A stretch of DNA of 58,802 nucleotides from Burkholderiales bacterium (GCA_019510465.1 JAEKKH010000185.1:1-58802), one strand, 5' to 3'; shown: positions 15,931 to 28,564, numbered from the stretch's first letter. The notes: generated from the letters alone by a model not told the origin. Numbers and translations: made by a program.

Positions 15931-16875
15931 ATGCGCTTCGATCTCGTCACGCTCAATCTCGTACTCGCCATCGCCGAGACGCGCAGCATCACGCGCGGGG
16001 CCGAACGCGAGCACCTGGCGCTGGCGGCCGCCAGCAAGCGGCTGTCCGACCTCGAGGCCCGGCTCGGCGTCGGCCTGTTCGACCGCCGCGCCCGCGGCGT
16101 CGACCTCACCGAGGCCGGGCGCGCGCTGGTGCGCCACATCCGCACGCTCAACGCGTCGCTGCACGCGCTCGAGAGCGAGGTCGTCGAGTTCTCGCGCGGC
16201 ATCAAGGGCCACCTGCGCGTGGTCGCCAACGCGGGGGCGATCTCCGAATGCCTGCCGGCCGACCTCGCCGCCTTCGCGCGCGCGCACCCGGGCATCCGCG
16301 TGAGCCTGGAGGACCAGACCAGCGCCGACGTGATGCAGGCCGTGGCCGAAGGACGCGCCGACGTCGGCATCTTCGTCGGCCCCAGCACCGACGCGCGCCT
16401 GACCGCGCGCCACTACAACACCGGCACGCTGGCCGCCATCGTGCCGGCCGAGCACATCCTCGCGCGCCGCGATGCGGTGCCGTTCGACGCGCTGCTCGAT
16501 TTCGACATCGTCGGCCTGCACGTGGGCGCGTCGGCGCACGAGCTGATGCTCAAGTCGGCACTCGAGCGCGGACGCACGCTCAACGCGCGCCTGCAGGTGC
16601 GCGGCTTCGACGCGATCGCCCAGCTCGTGGCCGCCGGCCTCGGCGTGGCGGTGCTGCCGGCCGATACCGCCACCCGCTTCTCCAAGCTGTTCGACATCAA
16701 GGTGCTGGCCCTCGAGGAAGCGTGGGCCCGCCGCGACTACCTGCTCGCCACGCGCGTGAGCGATTCGCTGCCGGCCGCCGTGCAGCGCTTCGTCGACGCG
16801 CTGTGTCCGCCCGCGGCCTCCGTGCCCGCGAGCGCACCCGCCGCGCCGCGCGCGCGCGAGGCCGCCGCCACCTGA
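15931..16875 (+). CDS. LysR-family transcriptional regulator
   Basis: A 314-residue DNA-binding regulator. The N-terminal winged helix (about 1-62) reads LVTLNLVLAIAETRSITRGAEREHLALAAASKRLSDLEARLGVGLFDRRARGVDLTEAG. An effector-binding domain follows from about residue 90 (GHLRVVANAGAISECLP; later GLHVGASAHELM and VAAGLGVAVLPADT). It starts at ATG 15931; the longer open frame upstream is not coding. It ends 9 bp before leuC, and a lysR gene in this place is conserved in Burkholderiales, so control of the leucine genes is plausible but unproven. The C-terminus is an Ala/Pro-rich tail. Confidence 0.9.
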   Translation: MRFDLVTLNLVLAIAETRSITRGAEREHLALAAASKRLSDLEARLGVGLFDRRARGVDLTEAGRALVRHIRTLNASLHALESEVVEFSRGIKGHLRVVANAGAISECLPADLAAFARAHPGIRVSLEDQTSADVMQAVAEGRADVGIFVGPSTDARLTARHYNTGTLAAIVPAEHILARRDAVPFDALLDFDIVGLHVGASAHELMLKSALERGRTLNARLQVRGFDAIAQLVAAGLGVAVLPADTATRFSKLFDIKVLALEEAWARRDYLLATRVSDSLPAAVQRFVDALCPPAASVPASAPAAPRAREAAAT

Positions 16876-16884
16876 AAGCATGAC

Positions 16885-18297
16885 ATGACAGTCCGAACCC
16901 TCTACGACAAGCTCTGGGACGACCACGTCCTGCACACCGAGGACGACGGCACCGCGCTGCTGTACATCGACCGCCACCTGCTGCACGAGGTGACCAGCCC
17001 GCAAGCCTTCGAGGGCCTGGAGATCGCCGACCGCAAGGTGTGGCGCCTGTCGGCCAACCTGGCGGTCAGCGACCACAACGTGCCCACGACCGACCGCAGC
17101 CAGGGCATCGTCGACCCGACGTCGCGCCTGCAGGTCGACACGCTGGACAAGAACTGCGACCGGCAGGGCATCACGCAGTTCAAGATGAACGACAAGCGCC
17201 AGGGCATCGTCCACGTGATCGGGCCCGAGCAGGGCGCCACGCTGCCGGGCATGACGGTGGTCTGCGGCGACAGCCACACCTCCACGCACGGCGCGTTCGG
17301 CGCGCTCGCGCACGGCATCGGCACCAGCGAGGTGGAGCACGTGCTCGCCACGCAGACGCTGCTCGCGAAGAAGGCCAGGAACATGCTGGTCCGCGTCGAG
17401 GGCGTGCTTGCCCGCGGCTGCAGCGCCAAGGACATCGTGCTGGCCATCATCGGCCGGATCGGCACCGCCGGCGGCACCGGCTACACCATCGAGTTCGGCG
17501 GCGCGGCGATCCGCGCGCTGTCGATGGAGGGCCGCATGACGGTGTGCAACATGGCCATCGAGGCGGGCGCGCGCGCCGGCCTGGTCGCGGTCGACGACAC
17601 CACGCTGGCCTACGTCAAGGGCCGTCCGTTCTCGCCGGCGGGCGTCGAGTGGGAGCAGGCCGTCGCCCAATGGCGCCACCTGCACTCGGACGCGGGCGCG
17701 CACTTCGACTGCGTCGTCGACATCGACGCCGCCGCGATCCGCCCGCAGGTCACCTGGGGGACGTCGCCGGAGATGGTGCTGTCGATCGACGATCGCGTGC
17801 CCGACCCCGAGCGCGAGAAGGACGACGTCAAGCGCGGCGCGATGGAGCGGGCGCTGACCTACATGGCGCTGGAGCCGAACAAGGCCATCGCCGACATCCG
17901 CATCGACAAGGTGTTCATCGGTTCGTGCACCAACAGCCGCATCGAGGATCTGCGCGAGGCCGCCGCCGTGGTGCGCCGCGTGGGCGGGCGCATCGCCGAG
18001 AACGTGCGGCTCGCGATGGTGGTGCCGGGCTCGGGCCTCGTGAAGGAGCAGGCCGAGCGCGAGGGCCTGGACAAGGTCTTCACCAGCGCCGGCTTCGAGT
18101 GGCGCGAGCCGGGCTGCTCGATGTGCCTGGCGATGAACGCCGACCGGCTCGAGCCGGGCGAGCGCTGCGCCTCCACCAGCAACCGCAACTTCGAGGGCCG
18201 GCAGGGTGCCGGCGGCCGCACGCACCTGGTGAGCCCGGCGATGGCCGCGGCTGCGGCGCTGCACGGCCACTTCGTCGACGCACGCCGCTTCATTTGA
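16885..18297 (+). CDS. leuC: 3-isopropylmalate dehydratase large subunit
   Basis: Large subunit of isopropylmalate isomerase, second step of leucine synthesis, a [4Fe-4S] aconitase-type enzyme working with LeuD. It has 470 residues, the normal length. Cluster ligands are Cys348 ([14 protein letters not shown]), Cys411 and Cys414 ([10 protein letters not shown]). Other family motifs are [32 protein letters not shown] and [23 protein letters not shown]. It begins 9 bp after the lysR stop and leads the leuCD pair. Confidence 0.97.
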   Translation: MTVRTLYDKLWDDHVLHTEDDGTALLYIDRHLLHEVTSPQAFEGLEIADRKVWRLSANLAVSDHNVPTTDRSQGIVDPTSRLQVDTLDKNCDRQGITQFKMNDKRQGIVHVIGPEQGATLPGMTVVCGDSHTSTHGAFGALAHGIGTSEVEHVLATQTLLAKKARNMLVRVEGVLARGCSAKDIVLAIIGRIGTAGGTGYTIEFGGAAIRALSMEGRMTVCNMAIEAGARAGLVAVDDTTLAYVKGRPFSPAGVEWEQAVAQWRHLHSDAGAHFDCVVDIDAAAIRPQVTWGTSPEMVLSIDDRVPDPEREKDDVKRGAMERALTYMALEPNKAIADIRIDKVFIGSCTNSRIEDLREAAAVVRRVGGRIAENVRLAMVVPGSGLVKEQAEREGLDKVFTSAGFEWREPGCSMCLAMNADRLEPGERCASTSNRNFEGRQGAGGRTHLVSPAMAAAAALHGHFVDARRFI

Positions 18298-18324
18298 AGC
18301 TCGTCTGAAGATCGGGATCACAGC

Positions 18325-18975
18325 ATGCAAGCCTTCACGTTGCACACGGGCCTCGTCGCCCCGATGGATCGCGAGAACGTCGACACCGACGCGATCATCC
18401 CCAAGCAGTTCCTGAAGTCGATCCAGCGCACGGGCTTCGGCCCCAACCTGTTCGACGAGTGGCGCTACAAGGATCCGGGCTACCCCGGCCAGGACCCGGC
18501 CTCGCGCGTGCCCAACCCCGACTTCGTGCTGAACCAGCCGCGCTACCAGGGCGCCTCGGTGCTGCTCGCGCGGCGCAACTTCGGCTGCGGCTCCAGCCGC
18601 GAGCACGCGCCTTGGGCCCTGGACCAGTACGGCTTTCGCGCCGTCATCGCGCCGAGCTTCGCCGACATCTTCTTCACCAACTGCTTCAAGAGCGGCCTGC
18701 TGCCCATCGTGTTGCCGGAAGACGCCGTCGCGAGGCTGTTCGACGAGGTCAACGCCTTCGTGGGCTACCGGCTCACCATCGACCTGCCGCGCCAGGTGGT
18801 GGCCAAGCCCGACGGCGCCGAGATCCCGTTCGACGTGCAGCCGTTCCGCAAGTACTGCCTCGTCAACGGCTTCGACGACATCGGCCTGACGCTGCGCCAC
18901 GCCGACAAGATCCGCGGCTACGAGGCCGAGCGGCTCGCGAAGATGCCGTGGCTCGCCAACCGGCTGGTCGGCTGA
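18325..18975 (+). CDS. leuD: 3-isopropylmalate dehydratase small subunit
   Basis: Small swivelling subunit of isopropylmalate isomerase, 216 residues. It has the signature N-terminus [35 protein letters not shown] and the loop [15 protein letters not shown] that contacts substrate. The gene is 27 bp after leuC. A short membrane-protein gene follows before leuB. Confidence 0.97.
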   Translation: MQAFTLHTGLVAPMDRENVDTDAIIPKQFLKSIQRTGFGPNLFDEWRYKDPGYPGQDPASRVPNPDFVLNQPRYQGASVLLARRNFGCGSSREHAPWALDQYGFRAVIAPSFADIFFTNCFKSGLLPIVLPEDAVARLFDEVNAFVGYRLTIDLPRQVVAKPDGAEIPFDVQPFRKYCLVNGFDDIGLTLRHADKIRGYEAERLAKMPWLANRLVG

Positions 18976-18988
18976 CCGGGCCTGCGAC

Positions 18989-19354
18989 ATGGGCCTGCCG
19001 CGCGCGCTGCAGCTGCGACGCCACTTCCAGCGCGTCGTCCTGGCGCGTCCGTGGCTCGCATTCCTCGTGCTGGGCCTGGCGTTCTCCTGCTTCGGCGTGG
19101 TCACGCTGAACCTGGTGCACCTGCTGCGCGCGAATGCGGAACTGATCCTCGACAACGGGGCCATGGCCCTGGCCGACGGCGGCGCGCTCCAACTGGCCGA
19201 GCTGGTGGCCAACGGCTATCTCGCGATGCTCGCGTACGTCGTCATGAAGACCTGCGAGCACGCGCTGTCGCACTGGCTCGCCGACACCTCCGCGTTCGCG
19301 CCGTCCCGCCAGGACGATGCCGAGCCCCCCTCCGATCCCAACCAGAAGCACTGA
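18989..19354 (+). CDS. Small membrane protein between leuD and leuB
   Basis: A 121-residue protein of unknown function. It has a basic N-terminus, a strong membrane segment at about residues 22-45 ([26 protein letters not shown]) and a second moderately hydrophobic stretch at about 68-87 ([21 protein letters not shown]). The tail is polar and Pro/Asp-rich. It sits 13 bp after leuD, and its TGA is one base before the leuB ATG, so it is embedded in the leucine operon and probably cotranslated with leuB. I know of no enzyme of the pathway that it could be. Confidence 0.8.
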   Translation: MGLPRALQLRRHFQRVVLARPWLAFLVLGLAFSCFGVVTLNLVHLLRANAELILDNGAMALADGGALQLAELVANGYLAMLAYVVMKTCEHALSHWLADTSAFAPSRQDDAEPPSDPNQKH

Positions 19355-19355
19355 C

Positions 19356-20462
19356 ATGAAGATCGCAATCCTGCCCGGCGACGGCATCGGCCACGAGATC
19401 ATCGCGGAGGCCGTCAAGGTCCTCCACGCGCTCGAGCTGCCGTTCGAGGCCGAGTTCGCGGACGTCGGCGGCACCGCCTACGCCAACCACGGCCATCCGC
19501 TGCCCGAGTCCACGCTGGCGCTGGCGAAGGCGGCCGACGCGGTGCTGTTCGGCGCCGTCGGCGACTTCAAGTACGACAGGCTCGAGCGCCACCTGCGCCC
19601 GGAGCAGGCGATCCTGGGCCTGCGCAGGCACCTGCGGCTGTTCGCCAACCTGCGCCCGGCAATCTGCCATCCGCAGCTGACGCACGCGTCCAGCCTGAAG
19701 CCGGAGCTGGTGTCGGGCCTCGACATCCTGATCATCCGCGAGCTCACCGGCGACATCTACTTCGGCCAGCCGCGCGGCCGCCGCACCGCGGTCGACGGCC
19801 ACTTCCCGGGCGCCGACGAAGCGTTCGACACGATGCGCTACAGCCGCCCGGAAATCGAGCGCATCGCGCACGTCGCGTTCCAGGCGGCGCGCAAGCGCGG
19901 CAGGCGTGTCACGAGCGTGGACAAGGCCAACGTGCTGGAGACGTTCCAGTTCTGGCGCGACGTCGTCACCGAGGTGCACGCGCACTACCCGGACGTCGAG
20001 CTCGACCACATGTACGTCGACAACGCCGCGATGCAGCTCGTGAAGGCGCCCAAGAAGCTCGACGTCGTCGTCACCGGCAACATGTTCGGCGACATCCTGT
20101 CCGACGAGGCCGCGATGCTCACCGGCTCGATCGGCATGCTGCCGTCGGCATCGCTCGACGCCGACAACAAGGGCCTGTACGAACCCAGCCACGGCAGCGC
20201 GCCGGACATCGCAGGCAAGGGCATCGCCAATCCTTTGGCTACAATACTGTCAGCCGCCATGATGCTCCGCTACACCCTCCAGCAAGCCGACGCCGCCGAC
20301 CGCATCGAGTCCGCGGTGAGCTCGGTGCTGGAGTCCGGCCTGCGCACCGTCGACATCGCGTCGGCGGGCACGCGCACGGTCGGCACGCGCGAGATGGGCG
20401 ATGCGGTGGTCGCGGCCATTCGCTCCATTGCGACCACCACCACGATCAAAACCACGAGCTGA
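19356..20462 (+). CDS. leuB: 3-isopropylmalate dehydrogenase
   Basis: NAD-dependent oxidative decarboxylation of 3-isopropylmalate, third step of leucine synthesis. It has 368 residues from ATG 19356 ([23 protein letters not shown]). Motifs are [38 protein letters not shown], the catalytic YSRPEIERI and Lys in [13 protein letters not shown], the metal site VDNAAMQLV and [26 protein letters not shown], and the NAD loop [31 protein letters not shown]. The C-terminus is about 10 residues longer than usual and Thr-rich (TTTTIKTTS). Confidence 0.97.
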   Translation: MKIAILPGDGIGHEIIAEAVKVLHALELPFEAEFADVGGTAYANHGHPLPESTLALAKAADAVLFGAVGDFKYDRLERHLRPEQAILGLRRHLRLFANLRPAICHPQLTHASSLKPELVSGLDILIIRELTGDIYFGQPRGRRTAVDGHFPGADEAFDTMRYSRPEIERIAHVAFQAARKRGRRVTSVDKANVLETFQFWRDVVTEVHAHYPDVELDHMYVDNAAMQLVKAPKKLDVVVTGNMFGDILSDEAAMLTGSIGMLPSASLDADNKGLYEPSHGSAPDIAGKGIANPLATILSAAMMLRYTLQQADAADRIESAVSSVLESGLRTVDIASAGTRTVGTREMGDAVVAAIRSIATTTTIKTTS

Positions 20463-20610
20463 CGCTCCGACTCGCTTCGCCCCTGCTTCCTCCACGAGAA
20501 CCCCAGGCGACACGAGTCGCAGGGCGGGAAGCAGGACAAGCGGTGGCCCTGCAAGGGGCCGGTGATCGACAAGGTTCAAGGCGTGCAGGGCACGCGACAA
20601 GGCGAACGAC

Positions 20611-21738
20611 ATGGCATTGGTAGGACTCGTAGGCTGGCGCGGCATGGTCGGCTCGGTGTTGATGGAGCGGATGCAGGCCGAAGGCGACTTCGCGCTCATC
20701 GAACCCGTCTTCTTCTCGACCAGCACGGTCGGCGGCAAGGCCCCGGCGCAGGCGAAGAACGAGACGACGTTGAAGGACGCGTTCGACATCGACGCGCTCA
20801 AGCGCTGCGACATCGTCATCACCTGCCAGGGCGGCGACTACACCAGCGACGTGTTCCCGAAGCTGCGCGCGGCGGGCTGGAACGGCCACTGGATCGACGC
20901 CGCGTCCTCGCTGCGCATGAGCGACGACGCCGTCATCGTGCTCGACCCGGTCAACATGCCCGTCATCAGGAACGCGCTCGCCAAGGGCGGCCGCAACTGG
21001 ATCGGCGGCAACTGCACCGTCAGCTGCATGTTGATGGGCGTGGGGGCGCTCTACAAGGCCGGCCTGGTCGAGTGGATGAGCACGCAGACCTACCAGGCGG
21101 CCTCCGGCGGCGGCGCGCAGCACATGCGCGAGCTGCTGACCCAGTACGGCACGCTCAACGCATCGGTTCGCTCCCTGCTCGATGATCCGAAGAGCGCGAT
21201 CCTCGAGATCGACCGCCTGGTCGCCCTCAAGCAGCGCGCGTTGTCGGCCGAGGAAACGAAGAATTTCGGCGTCCCGCTGGGCGGCTCGCTGATTCCCTGG
21301 ATCGACCGCGACCTGGGCAACGGCCAGTCCAAGGAAGAATGGAAGGGCATGGCCGAGACCAACAAGATTCTCGGCCAGGGCGACGGTTTCGGCACGCCGG
21401 CGGTTCCCGTCGATGGTTTCTGCGTGCGCGTCGGTGCGATGCGCTGCCACAGCCAGGCGCTCACTTTCAAGTTGAACAAGGACGTGCCGCTGGCCGACAT
21501 CGAAGCCATGATCGCCGCCGACAACGAGTGGGTGAAGGTGGTTCCGAATACTCGCGAGGCGACCTTGCGCGACCTCACGCCCGTGTCCGTCACCGGCACG
21601 ATGACGATTCCCGTCGGCCGCCTCCGCAAACTCGCGATGGGCCCGGAATATCTCGGCGCATTCACCATTGGCGACCAATTGCTGTGGGGTGCGGCCGAAC
21701 CGCTGCGCCGCATGCTGCGCATTCTTCTCGACAAGTAA
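20611..21738 (+). CDS. asd: Aspartate-semialdehyde dehydrogenase
   Basis: NADPH-dependent reduction of aspartyl phosphate, the shared branch toward lysine/diaminopimelate, threonine and methionine. It has 375 residues. The N-terminal nucleotide-binding motif is [18 protein letters not shown], the active cysteine is Cys135 in [14 protein letters not shown], and [17 protein letters not shown] carries the catalytic His. It belongs to the Gram-negative (E. coli-like) form. The 148-bp leader after leuB contains no gene. Confidence 0.97.
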   Translation: MALVGLVGWRGMVGSVLMERMQAEGDFALIEPVFFSTSTVGGKAPAQAKNETTLKDAFDIDALKRCDIVITCQGGDYTSDVFPKLRAAGWNGHWIDAASSLRMSDDAVIVLDPVNMPVIRNALAKGGRNWIGGNCTVSCMLMGVGALYKAGLVEWMSTQTYQAASGGGAQHMRELLTQYGTLNASVRSLLDDPKSAILEIDRLVALKQRALSAEETKNFGVPLGGSLIPWIDRDLGNGQSKEEWKGMAETNKILGQGDGFGTPAVPVDGFCVRVGAMRCHSQALTFKLNKDVPLADIEAMIAADNEWVKVVPNTREATLRDLTPVSVTGTMTIPVGRLRKLAMGPEYLGAFTIGDQLLWGAAEPLRRMLRILLDK

Positions 21739-21741
21739 TCC

Positions 21742-21758
21742 ACGCCGGAAGGCGTTTT
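21742..21758 (+). terminator. Rho-independent terminator after asd
   Basis: Stem acgcc / ggcgt around a gga(a) loop followed by tttt, four bases past the asd stop. The stem is short, so termination may be partial. Confidence 0.6.
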
Positions 21759-22176
21759 CGCGCGCGCAACGTCGGGAGATCGTTGCGCGCACGCCAAACC
21801 CTACACACGAAATATCTTGTTACGGTTGCGGGCCGCCAAGCACGCAGGAAATACGGCAGTGCGTGTCGTATTCCAGTATTTCGGGGTTAACTCCGCGCTT
21901 GCGGCGGCCGCGGCGCAGGCAAAATGCGCGCCTGCGCTGGTTAAACCCGGCGCCGAAGTGCGAGAATATTCGGACCGGGATCGGGCCAAAACGGCGGTCG
22001 GCTGCGCGGGCGAGGGCTCCATGGATGAGCTTGTCAGCGTATCTGCCTGGTGCTAAGGTCTTTTCCCTGACGAGCGTGGGCCTTTATTGCCCACGTCGGT
22101 GACCGATGAACTCGTCGAGAGATCTGTCATTCACGGCGGTCTTGCCCAGATCGCCCATTTGCATTCGGGATACAAA
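21759..22176. promoter_or_regulatory. fimV upstream region with candidate promoter and hairpin
   Basis: A 418-bp region without a convincing gene, lower in GC than its surroundings. TTGTCA at 22031-22036 and TAAGGT at 22054-22059 are spaced by 17 bp and form a plausible sigma-70 promoter. A hairpin with stem cgtgggc/gcccacg lies at 22075-22095, in what would be the leader of fimV. Short open frames crossing the region show no family resemblance. Confidence 0.45.
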
Positions 22177-24878
22177 TTGAAGAATCGCTCGTTGGTCACC
22201 AAAGGTCGCGCGCTGAACGTCATGGCCGCCGCCGCCCTGGTCCTCCTGTCGACCGGTGCTTCCGCACTGGGCCTGGGGCGCGTGAACCCGAAGCCTTCAA
22301 GGCCTCCGGCGTCGAATACAACTCGGTGCTCGCGGGCGCCGCCATCACGCTGCAGCGGCGCGCTGACGGGCGTCCCGTGCTGGTGCTGACGAGCGACAAG
22401 GTCGTGCAGGAGCCGTTCGTCGACGTCATCGTCGATTTCGCGTGGTCCACCGGCCACCTGACGCGTTCGTACACGCTGCTGATCGACCCGCCGGGCCGCA
22501 ACACCGCCGCGCAGCCGGGAACCACCGCCACCGCGCCGGTGTTCGCGTCGCCGCCGCCCGTGCCGCGCGCCGCGGCCCCGGCGCCCGCGCCCGCCCCGCA
22601 GGTCGCGCTCGCGCCGCCGCCGGCGCCTGTCCAGGCCCCCGTGCCGGCAACGGCCCCGCGCGCGAAGACCGCCCCGGCGCCGAAGCCGGCTCCCGCGCCC
22701 CGGTCCGCGCCGGCCGCGGTCGAGAAGCAGACCCCGCCGCCGGCCGCCAGCAGCGGCGGTGGCGAGTCCAGCGTCACGGTCAGCCCCGGCGACACGCTGA
22801 CGTCGCTGGCCGCCGCCAACAAGCCCAGCGGCGTCTCGCTGGACCAGATGCTGGTCTCGCTGTATCGCAACAACCCGTCCGCGTTCATCGGCGACAACAT
22901 GAACCGGATGAAGTCCGGCGTCACCTTGCAGGTACCGGGCGCCGACACCGCCAAGCAGGTGTCCACCGAGGAAGCGCACCAGATCATCCAGGCCCAGAGC
23001 GCCGACTTCGCCGAATACCGCCATCGCCTGGCCGGTGGCGTGAGCACCGTGCACACCGACGAAGGCAAGCGCGTCGCGTCGGGCAAGGTCGAGGCCAAGG
23101 TCAACGACCAGAAGACGGCTTCCGCGCCGCCGCCCGCCGACAAGCTGACGCTGTCGCGCGGCAGCGTGAAGGGCGGCGTGCCGTCCGAGGCGAAGGATTC
23201 GAAGGAGGCGCTGAAGAAGGCCGAGGCCGCGCGCGTCGCCGAGCTCAGCCGCAACGTCGCCGAGCTGAAGGACCTGGCCAACAAGAAGCCGGCCAACGTG
23301 CCTGCGGCGCCGGCCGCTCCGGCCGCCAAGACGCCGGCTCCGGCGCCCGCCATCCCGATGCCGGCCATCACCGGCCACCTCCCGGCACCGGCGCCCACGC
23401 CGGCCGCGCCGGTCAAGCCTGCGCCCGCGCCGGCCCCGGTGCAGGTCGCCGCCGCGAAGCCGGCCCCCGTGCCGCCGCCGGCCCCCGCGCCCGTGGCCAA
23501 GCCGGTCGTCGCCGCTCCGGCGCCGGTGCCGTCCGTCCCGACGCCGGCCGCCCCGGTCGTCGCCTCCGCGCCGGCCCCGGCCATCGTCGCCTCGACGCCG
23601 GCGCCGGCGCCCGCGCCGGCGCTGGCGCCGCCCGCGCCCGTGCGCGCCTCCGCGCCGGCTCGCGCGCCGGTCGCGCCTGCGCCGGCGCCGGCGGACGACA
23701 GCTTCCTGTCCTCGCTGATGGATCCGCCGTACATCGTGCCGGGCATCGCCGGCCTGGCCGTGCTGCTGGGCGGCTTCCTGTTCTGGCGCAAGCGCCAGGG
23801 CGGCGACCGCAACAAGTTCTCGGGCGAGACGTCCTTCATCGAGAGCAAGATCCAGCCGGACTCGTTCTTCGGCGCCAGCGGCGGCCAGCGCGTGGACACG
23901 CGCGACGGCGCGGCGAACTCGGCGTCCTCTTCGCTGAACTACTCGCTGAGCCAGCTCGACGCCATCGGTGACGTCGACCCGGTCGCCGAGGCCGACGTCT
24001 ACCTTGCCTACGGCCGCGACCTGCAGGCCGAGGAGATCCTGAAGGAAGCCCAGCGCTCCGACCCGGATCGCCTGGCGATCCGCACCAAGCTGCTGGAGGT
24101 CTACGCCAAGCGTGCCGACCTGAAGACCTTCGAGGCGCAGGCGCGCCAGCTGCAAGGCTTGACGAACGGCCAGGGCGAGGAATGGGCCAAGGCGCAGGAA
24201 CTCGGCCGCCAGATCGACCCGACCAATCCGCTGTACACCGAAGGCGGCGAATACGCCATCGTCGACACCGACCCGATGCCCCTGAACCCGTTGGGCGAGG
24301 AGTCGGACGAGGTCACCCTGATGCGTCCGCCGGCCAAGGGCGGCGGCGCGCACGACACCGACCTGCCGATCGACTTCGACAGCGACGAGCCGCCCACGGT
24401 CCAGCCGGGCGACACGCAGCAGCCGACGCGGCCGATGCCCGCCGACGAACACGACGGCGACACCACGCGCCAGCCGCACAGCGTGTCTGCCGAGGTGCCG
24501 TTCGAGGTGGGCGATTTCGACCTCGAGCCGGGCCACGTCGAGGTGCCGACGATTCCGCCCGCGCCGGCGCCCGCCCGTGCCCCCGCTCCCGCCGCAGCCG
24601 GCGCGCCGTCGATCGACTTCGACTTCGGCGACCTGTCTCTCGACCTCGACAAGTCGGGTCATGGCGGCGCAGCGGTCGCGGAAGAATCGGTGTTGCCCGA
24701 ACTCGACCTGGGCAGCGGCAACGAGACGGAACCGATGGCCCGCAAGATCGAGCTGGCCGACGAGTTCCGCCGCATCGGCGACCACGAAGGCGCGCGCGAG
24801 CTGCTCGAGGAGGTCGTCTCCAAGGCCGATGGCCCGCTGAAGTCCCGCGCGCAGACGATGCTCGACGCCTTGGGTTAA
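22177..24878 (+). pseudogene. fimV: FimV/HubP-type polar LysM protein, N-terminal region deleted and frameshifted
   Basis: Inner-membrane protein that organises the cell pole and type IV pilus assembly. A TTG at 22177 begins the expected signal sequence (KNRSLVTKGRALNVMAAAALVLLSTGASALGLGR), but the frame is lost near 22283-22289. The normal sequence resumes in another frame at EAFKASGVEYNSVLAGAAITLQRRADGR. FimV proteins have about 35 residues here (a VQSALGEPLRAEI-like stretch), so ~105 bp are missing. Downstream is normal: Pro/Ala linker, LysM domain (SVTVSPGDTLTSLAAANK...), a second long Pro/Ala linker, TM segment (YIVPGIAGLAVLLGGFLFW), and the cytoplasmic helical region ending with the FimV C-terminal motif RKIELADEFRRIGDHEGARELLEEV. 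The intact downstream frame runs from 22326. Confidence 0.85.
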
Positions 24879-24888
24879 CCTTCACGGG

Positions 24889-25866
24889 GTGAACTCTCCC
24901 GCCCCTGCAGATCCCACCACCACGCCGGGCCTGGGTCCCGGCGGTCCCGAATCCGAAACCTCGACCTCGCCCGTGCTCGACGGCACCGCTCAAGCGGACG
25001 TCCCGCCCGGGCGAGTCGCTTTGGGCGTCGCCTATCGCGGCCTGAAATACCACGGCTGGCAGTCGCAGCCCGATGGCAACACCGTGCAGGACAAGCTCGA
25101 GCGCGCGCTGGCCGAGTTCGTCGGATTGCCGCGCGGCGAGGCCATCGCCACCGTGTGCGCCGGCCGCACCGACGCGGGCGTGCACGCGCTCAACCAGGTG
25201 GTGCATTTCGACGCGCCCGTCACGCGCGAGATCTTCTCCTGGGTGCGCGGCACCAACCGCTACCTGCCCGAGGACATCGCCGTGCAATGGGCGCAGAACG
25301 TCGAGCCCGACTTCCACGCGCGCAACGGCGCGCGCGGCCGGCGCTACGCGTTCCTGGTGCGCGAGTCGGCGGTGCGCCCGGCCATCGAGGCCGGCTTGTG
25401 CGGCTGGGTGTTCCGTCCGCTCGATCTCGACAGCATGCGCGAGGCCGCGCAGGCGCTGATTGGCGAGCACGACTTCAGTGCCTTCCGCTCGTCGCAGTGC
25501 CAGGCGCTGTCGCCGGTCAAGCAGATGCGCCGCATCGACATCAACCGCATCGGCGACTACTGGCGCTTCGACTTCGAGGCGAGCGCGTTCCTGCACCACA
25601 TGGTGCGCAACATCATGGGCGCGTTGATCACGATCGGCAGCGGCAACCAGCCGGCGGCCTACATGACGCAGCTGCTGGCCGAACGCAACCGCGAGGTCGC
25701 GCCACCCACATTCCCGCCGGCCGGCCTGTACTTCGTCGGCCCGCAGTACGACCAGCACCTGGGCATCCCACGCCGCACCGCCGCGCACGACTGGCTGCCG
25801 CGCGTGCCCGTCGAGCTGCTGCATGCCGACGATCCGCGGCCGCTCATCACGTCGCCGCGGCCATGA
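24889..25866 (+). CDS. truA: tRNA pseudouridine(38-40) synthase
   Basis: Makes pseudouridine at positions 38-40 of tRNA anticodon arms. It has 325 residues from a GTG at 24889, 10 bp after fimV. The first ~40 residues are a Pro/Thr-rich extension. The family core starts at [32 protein letters not shown], and the catalytic aspartate is Asp95 in [31 protein letters not shown] near the C-terminus is also characteristic. The true start could be later, but no ATG lies between the GTG and the core. Confidence 0.94.
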   Translation: MNSPAPADPTTTPGLGPGGPESETSTSPVLDGTAQADVPPGRVALGVAYRGLKYHGWQSQPDGNTVQDKLERALAEFVGLPRGEAIATVCAGRTDAGVHALNQVVHFDAPVTREIFSWVRGTNRYLPEDIAVQWAQNVEPDFHARNGARGRRYAFLVRESAVRPAIEAGLCGWVFRPLDLDSMREAAQALIGEHDFSAFRSSQCQALSPVKQMRRIDINRIGDYWRFDFEASAFLHHMVRNIMGALITIGSGNQPAAYMTQLLAERNREVAPPTFPPAGLYFVGPQYDQHLGIPRRTAAHDWLPRVPVELLHADDPRPLITSPRP

Positions 25867-25890
25867 GCAGGCACGTCCGCTCCGAAGCAC

Positions 25891-25895
25891 GGAGG
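25891..25895 (+). promoter_or_regulatory. Ribosome-binding site deciding the trpF GTG start
   Basis: GGAGG eight bases before the GTG at 25904. It supports that start over an out-of-frame ATG at 25911. Confidence 0.7.
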
Positions 25896-25903
25896 ATCGT
25901 CAA

Positions 25904-26435
25904 GTGACCCATGTCCGCACCCGCATCAAGATCTGCGGCCTGACCCGCGAGCAGGACATCGACGCCGCCGTCGCCGCCGGCGCCGACGCCATCGGCTTCG
26001 TGTTGTACGAGCGCAGCCCGCGCCATGTGTCCATCGCGCGCCTGGCCGAGCTGGCGAAGTGCCTGCCGCCGTTCGTCACGCCCGTGTGCCTGTTCGTCAA
26101 TGCCAGCCCCGACCTGATCGACGAGGCGGTCGCCGCGGTGCCGACCGCGCTGCTGCAGTTCCACGGCGACGAAGGCCGCGAGCAGTGCGAGCAGCCGGGC
26201 CGGCCCTATCTGCGCGCCGTGCGCATGGCGCCCGGCGTCGATTTGCTAGACTCTGCTTCTGGCTTCGCCAGCGCGGCCGGCCTGCTGCTCGATGCATTCG
26301 TCGAGGGCTATGGCGGCGGCGGAAAGGCTTTCGATTGGTCTCAAATTCCGTCAGGCGTCCCCCTTCCAGTCGTTTTGTCTGGTGGGTTGAGTCCTGCAAA
26401 CGTGATCGATGGAGTGATGCACGTCCGGCCCTGGG
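25904..26435 (+). pseudogene. trpF: Phosphoribosylanthranilate isomerase TrpF, 3' end deleted
   Basis: Tryptophan pathway enzyme that isomerises phosphoribosyl-anthranilate. The GTG at 25904 starts [28 protein letters not shown] with the catalytic Cys, followed by LQFHGDE and [19 protein letters not shown] with the probable catalytic Asp. The protein is recognisable to [21 protein letters not shown] at about 26432, where TrpF proteins continue with a phosphate-binding VDVSSGVE segment and ~30 more residues. Instead the sequence passes straight into trpB in a different frame. The trpF frame happens to stay open through out-of-frame trpB and into trpA (stop 28564), so a gene caller may report one artificial protein of about 886 residues. 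Confidence 0.85.
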
Positions 26436-27739
<1,304 letters not shown>

Positions 27740-27743
<4 letters not shown>

Positions 27744-28564
27744 CTGATCGCATCGATACCGTTTTCGGGCAACTGAAGAGCGACGGCCGCACCGCGGTCA
27801 TCCCCTACATCTGCTGCGGCGACCCGGCCGCCGACGCCACGGTCGACGTCATGCTGGCGCTCGCCCAGGGCGGCGCCGACGTCATCGAGCTGGGCGTGCC
27901 GTTCTCCGACCCGATGGCCGACGGCCCGGTCATCCAGAAGGCCTCCGAGCGGGCGCTGGCGCGCGGCATCGGCACGCCGCAGGTGCTGGAGGCCGTGCGC
28001 GCGTTCCGCCTGCGCGACGCCGCCACGCCGGTCGTGCTCATGGGCTACGCCAACCCGATCGAGGCCTACGACCTGGCGCACGGGAAGGGCGCGTTCGTCC
28101 TGGCGGCCGCCGAGGCCGGCGTCGACGGGGTGCTGGTGGTGGACTACCCGCCCGAGGAATCGATCGAGTTCTCCGCCTCGCTGAAGGCGGCCGGGCTGGC
28201 GCCGATCTTCCTGCTGGCGCCCACCTCGACGGAGAAGCGGATGAAGCAGGTGGCCGCGGTGGCCGCCGGCTACGTCTACTACGTCTCGCTCAAGGGCGTC
28301 ACGGGCGCCGGGCACCTCGACACCGACGCGGTGGCACGCGCCGTGCCTCGGATCAAGGAGCACGTGAAGGTGCCGGTCGGGGTCGGTTTCGGGATCCGGG
28401 ACGCGGCCTCGGCAAAGGCGGTGGCGCAGGTCTCGGACGCCGTGGTCATCGGTTCGGCGCTGGTGCAATGCCTCGAGGCGCTGCCGCGCGATCAGGTCGC
28501 CGACGGCGCCCGCCGGTTCATCGCCGGCATCCGCTCGGCAGTGGACGAGATCCGGAAGGCGTAA
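27740..28564 (+). CDS. trpA: Tryptophan synthase alpha chain
   Basis: Cleaves indole-3-glycerol phosphate and passes indole to TrpB through a tunnel. It has 274 residues and overlaps trpB by ATGA. The catalytic Glu is in [26 protein letters not shown] and the catalytic Asp in [15 protein letters not shown]. The phosphate loop includes [12 protein letters not shown] and [14 protein letters not shown]. Intact, in contrast to its two upstream partners. Confidence 0.97.

Noticed and set aside
15877..19212. A 1111-residue minus-strand open frame across lysR-leuC-leuD
   Set aside because: Antisense to three well-supported genes; composition is Arg/His/Ala/Val-rich shadow sequence typical of high-GC DNA.
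20240..20245. TACAAT inside leuB as a promoter for asd
   Set aside because: Good -10 match but no -35 at proper spacing, and more than 360 bp before asd.
22022..22389. Short plus-strand open frames upstream of fimV as separate genes
   Set aside because: The frame ending at 22389 contains the FimV signal sequence and then frame-shifted fimV. The others have no ribosome-binding site or protein-like composition.
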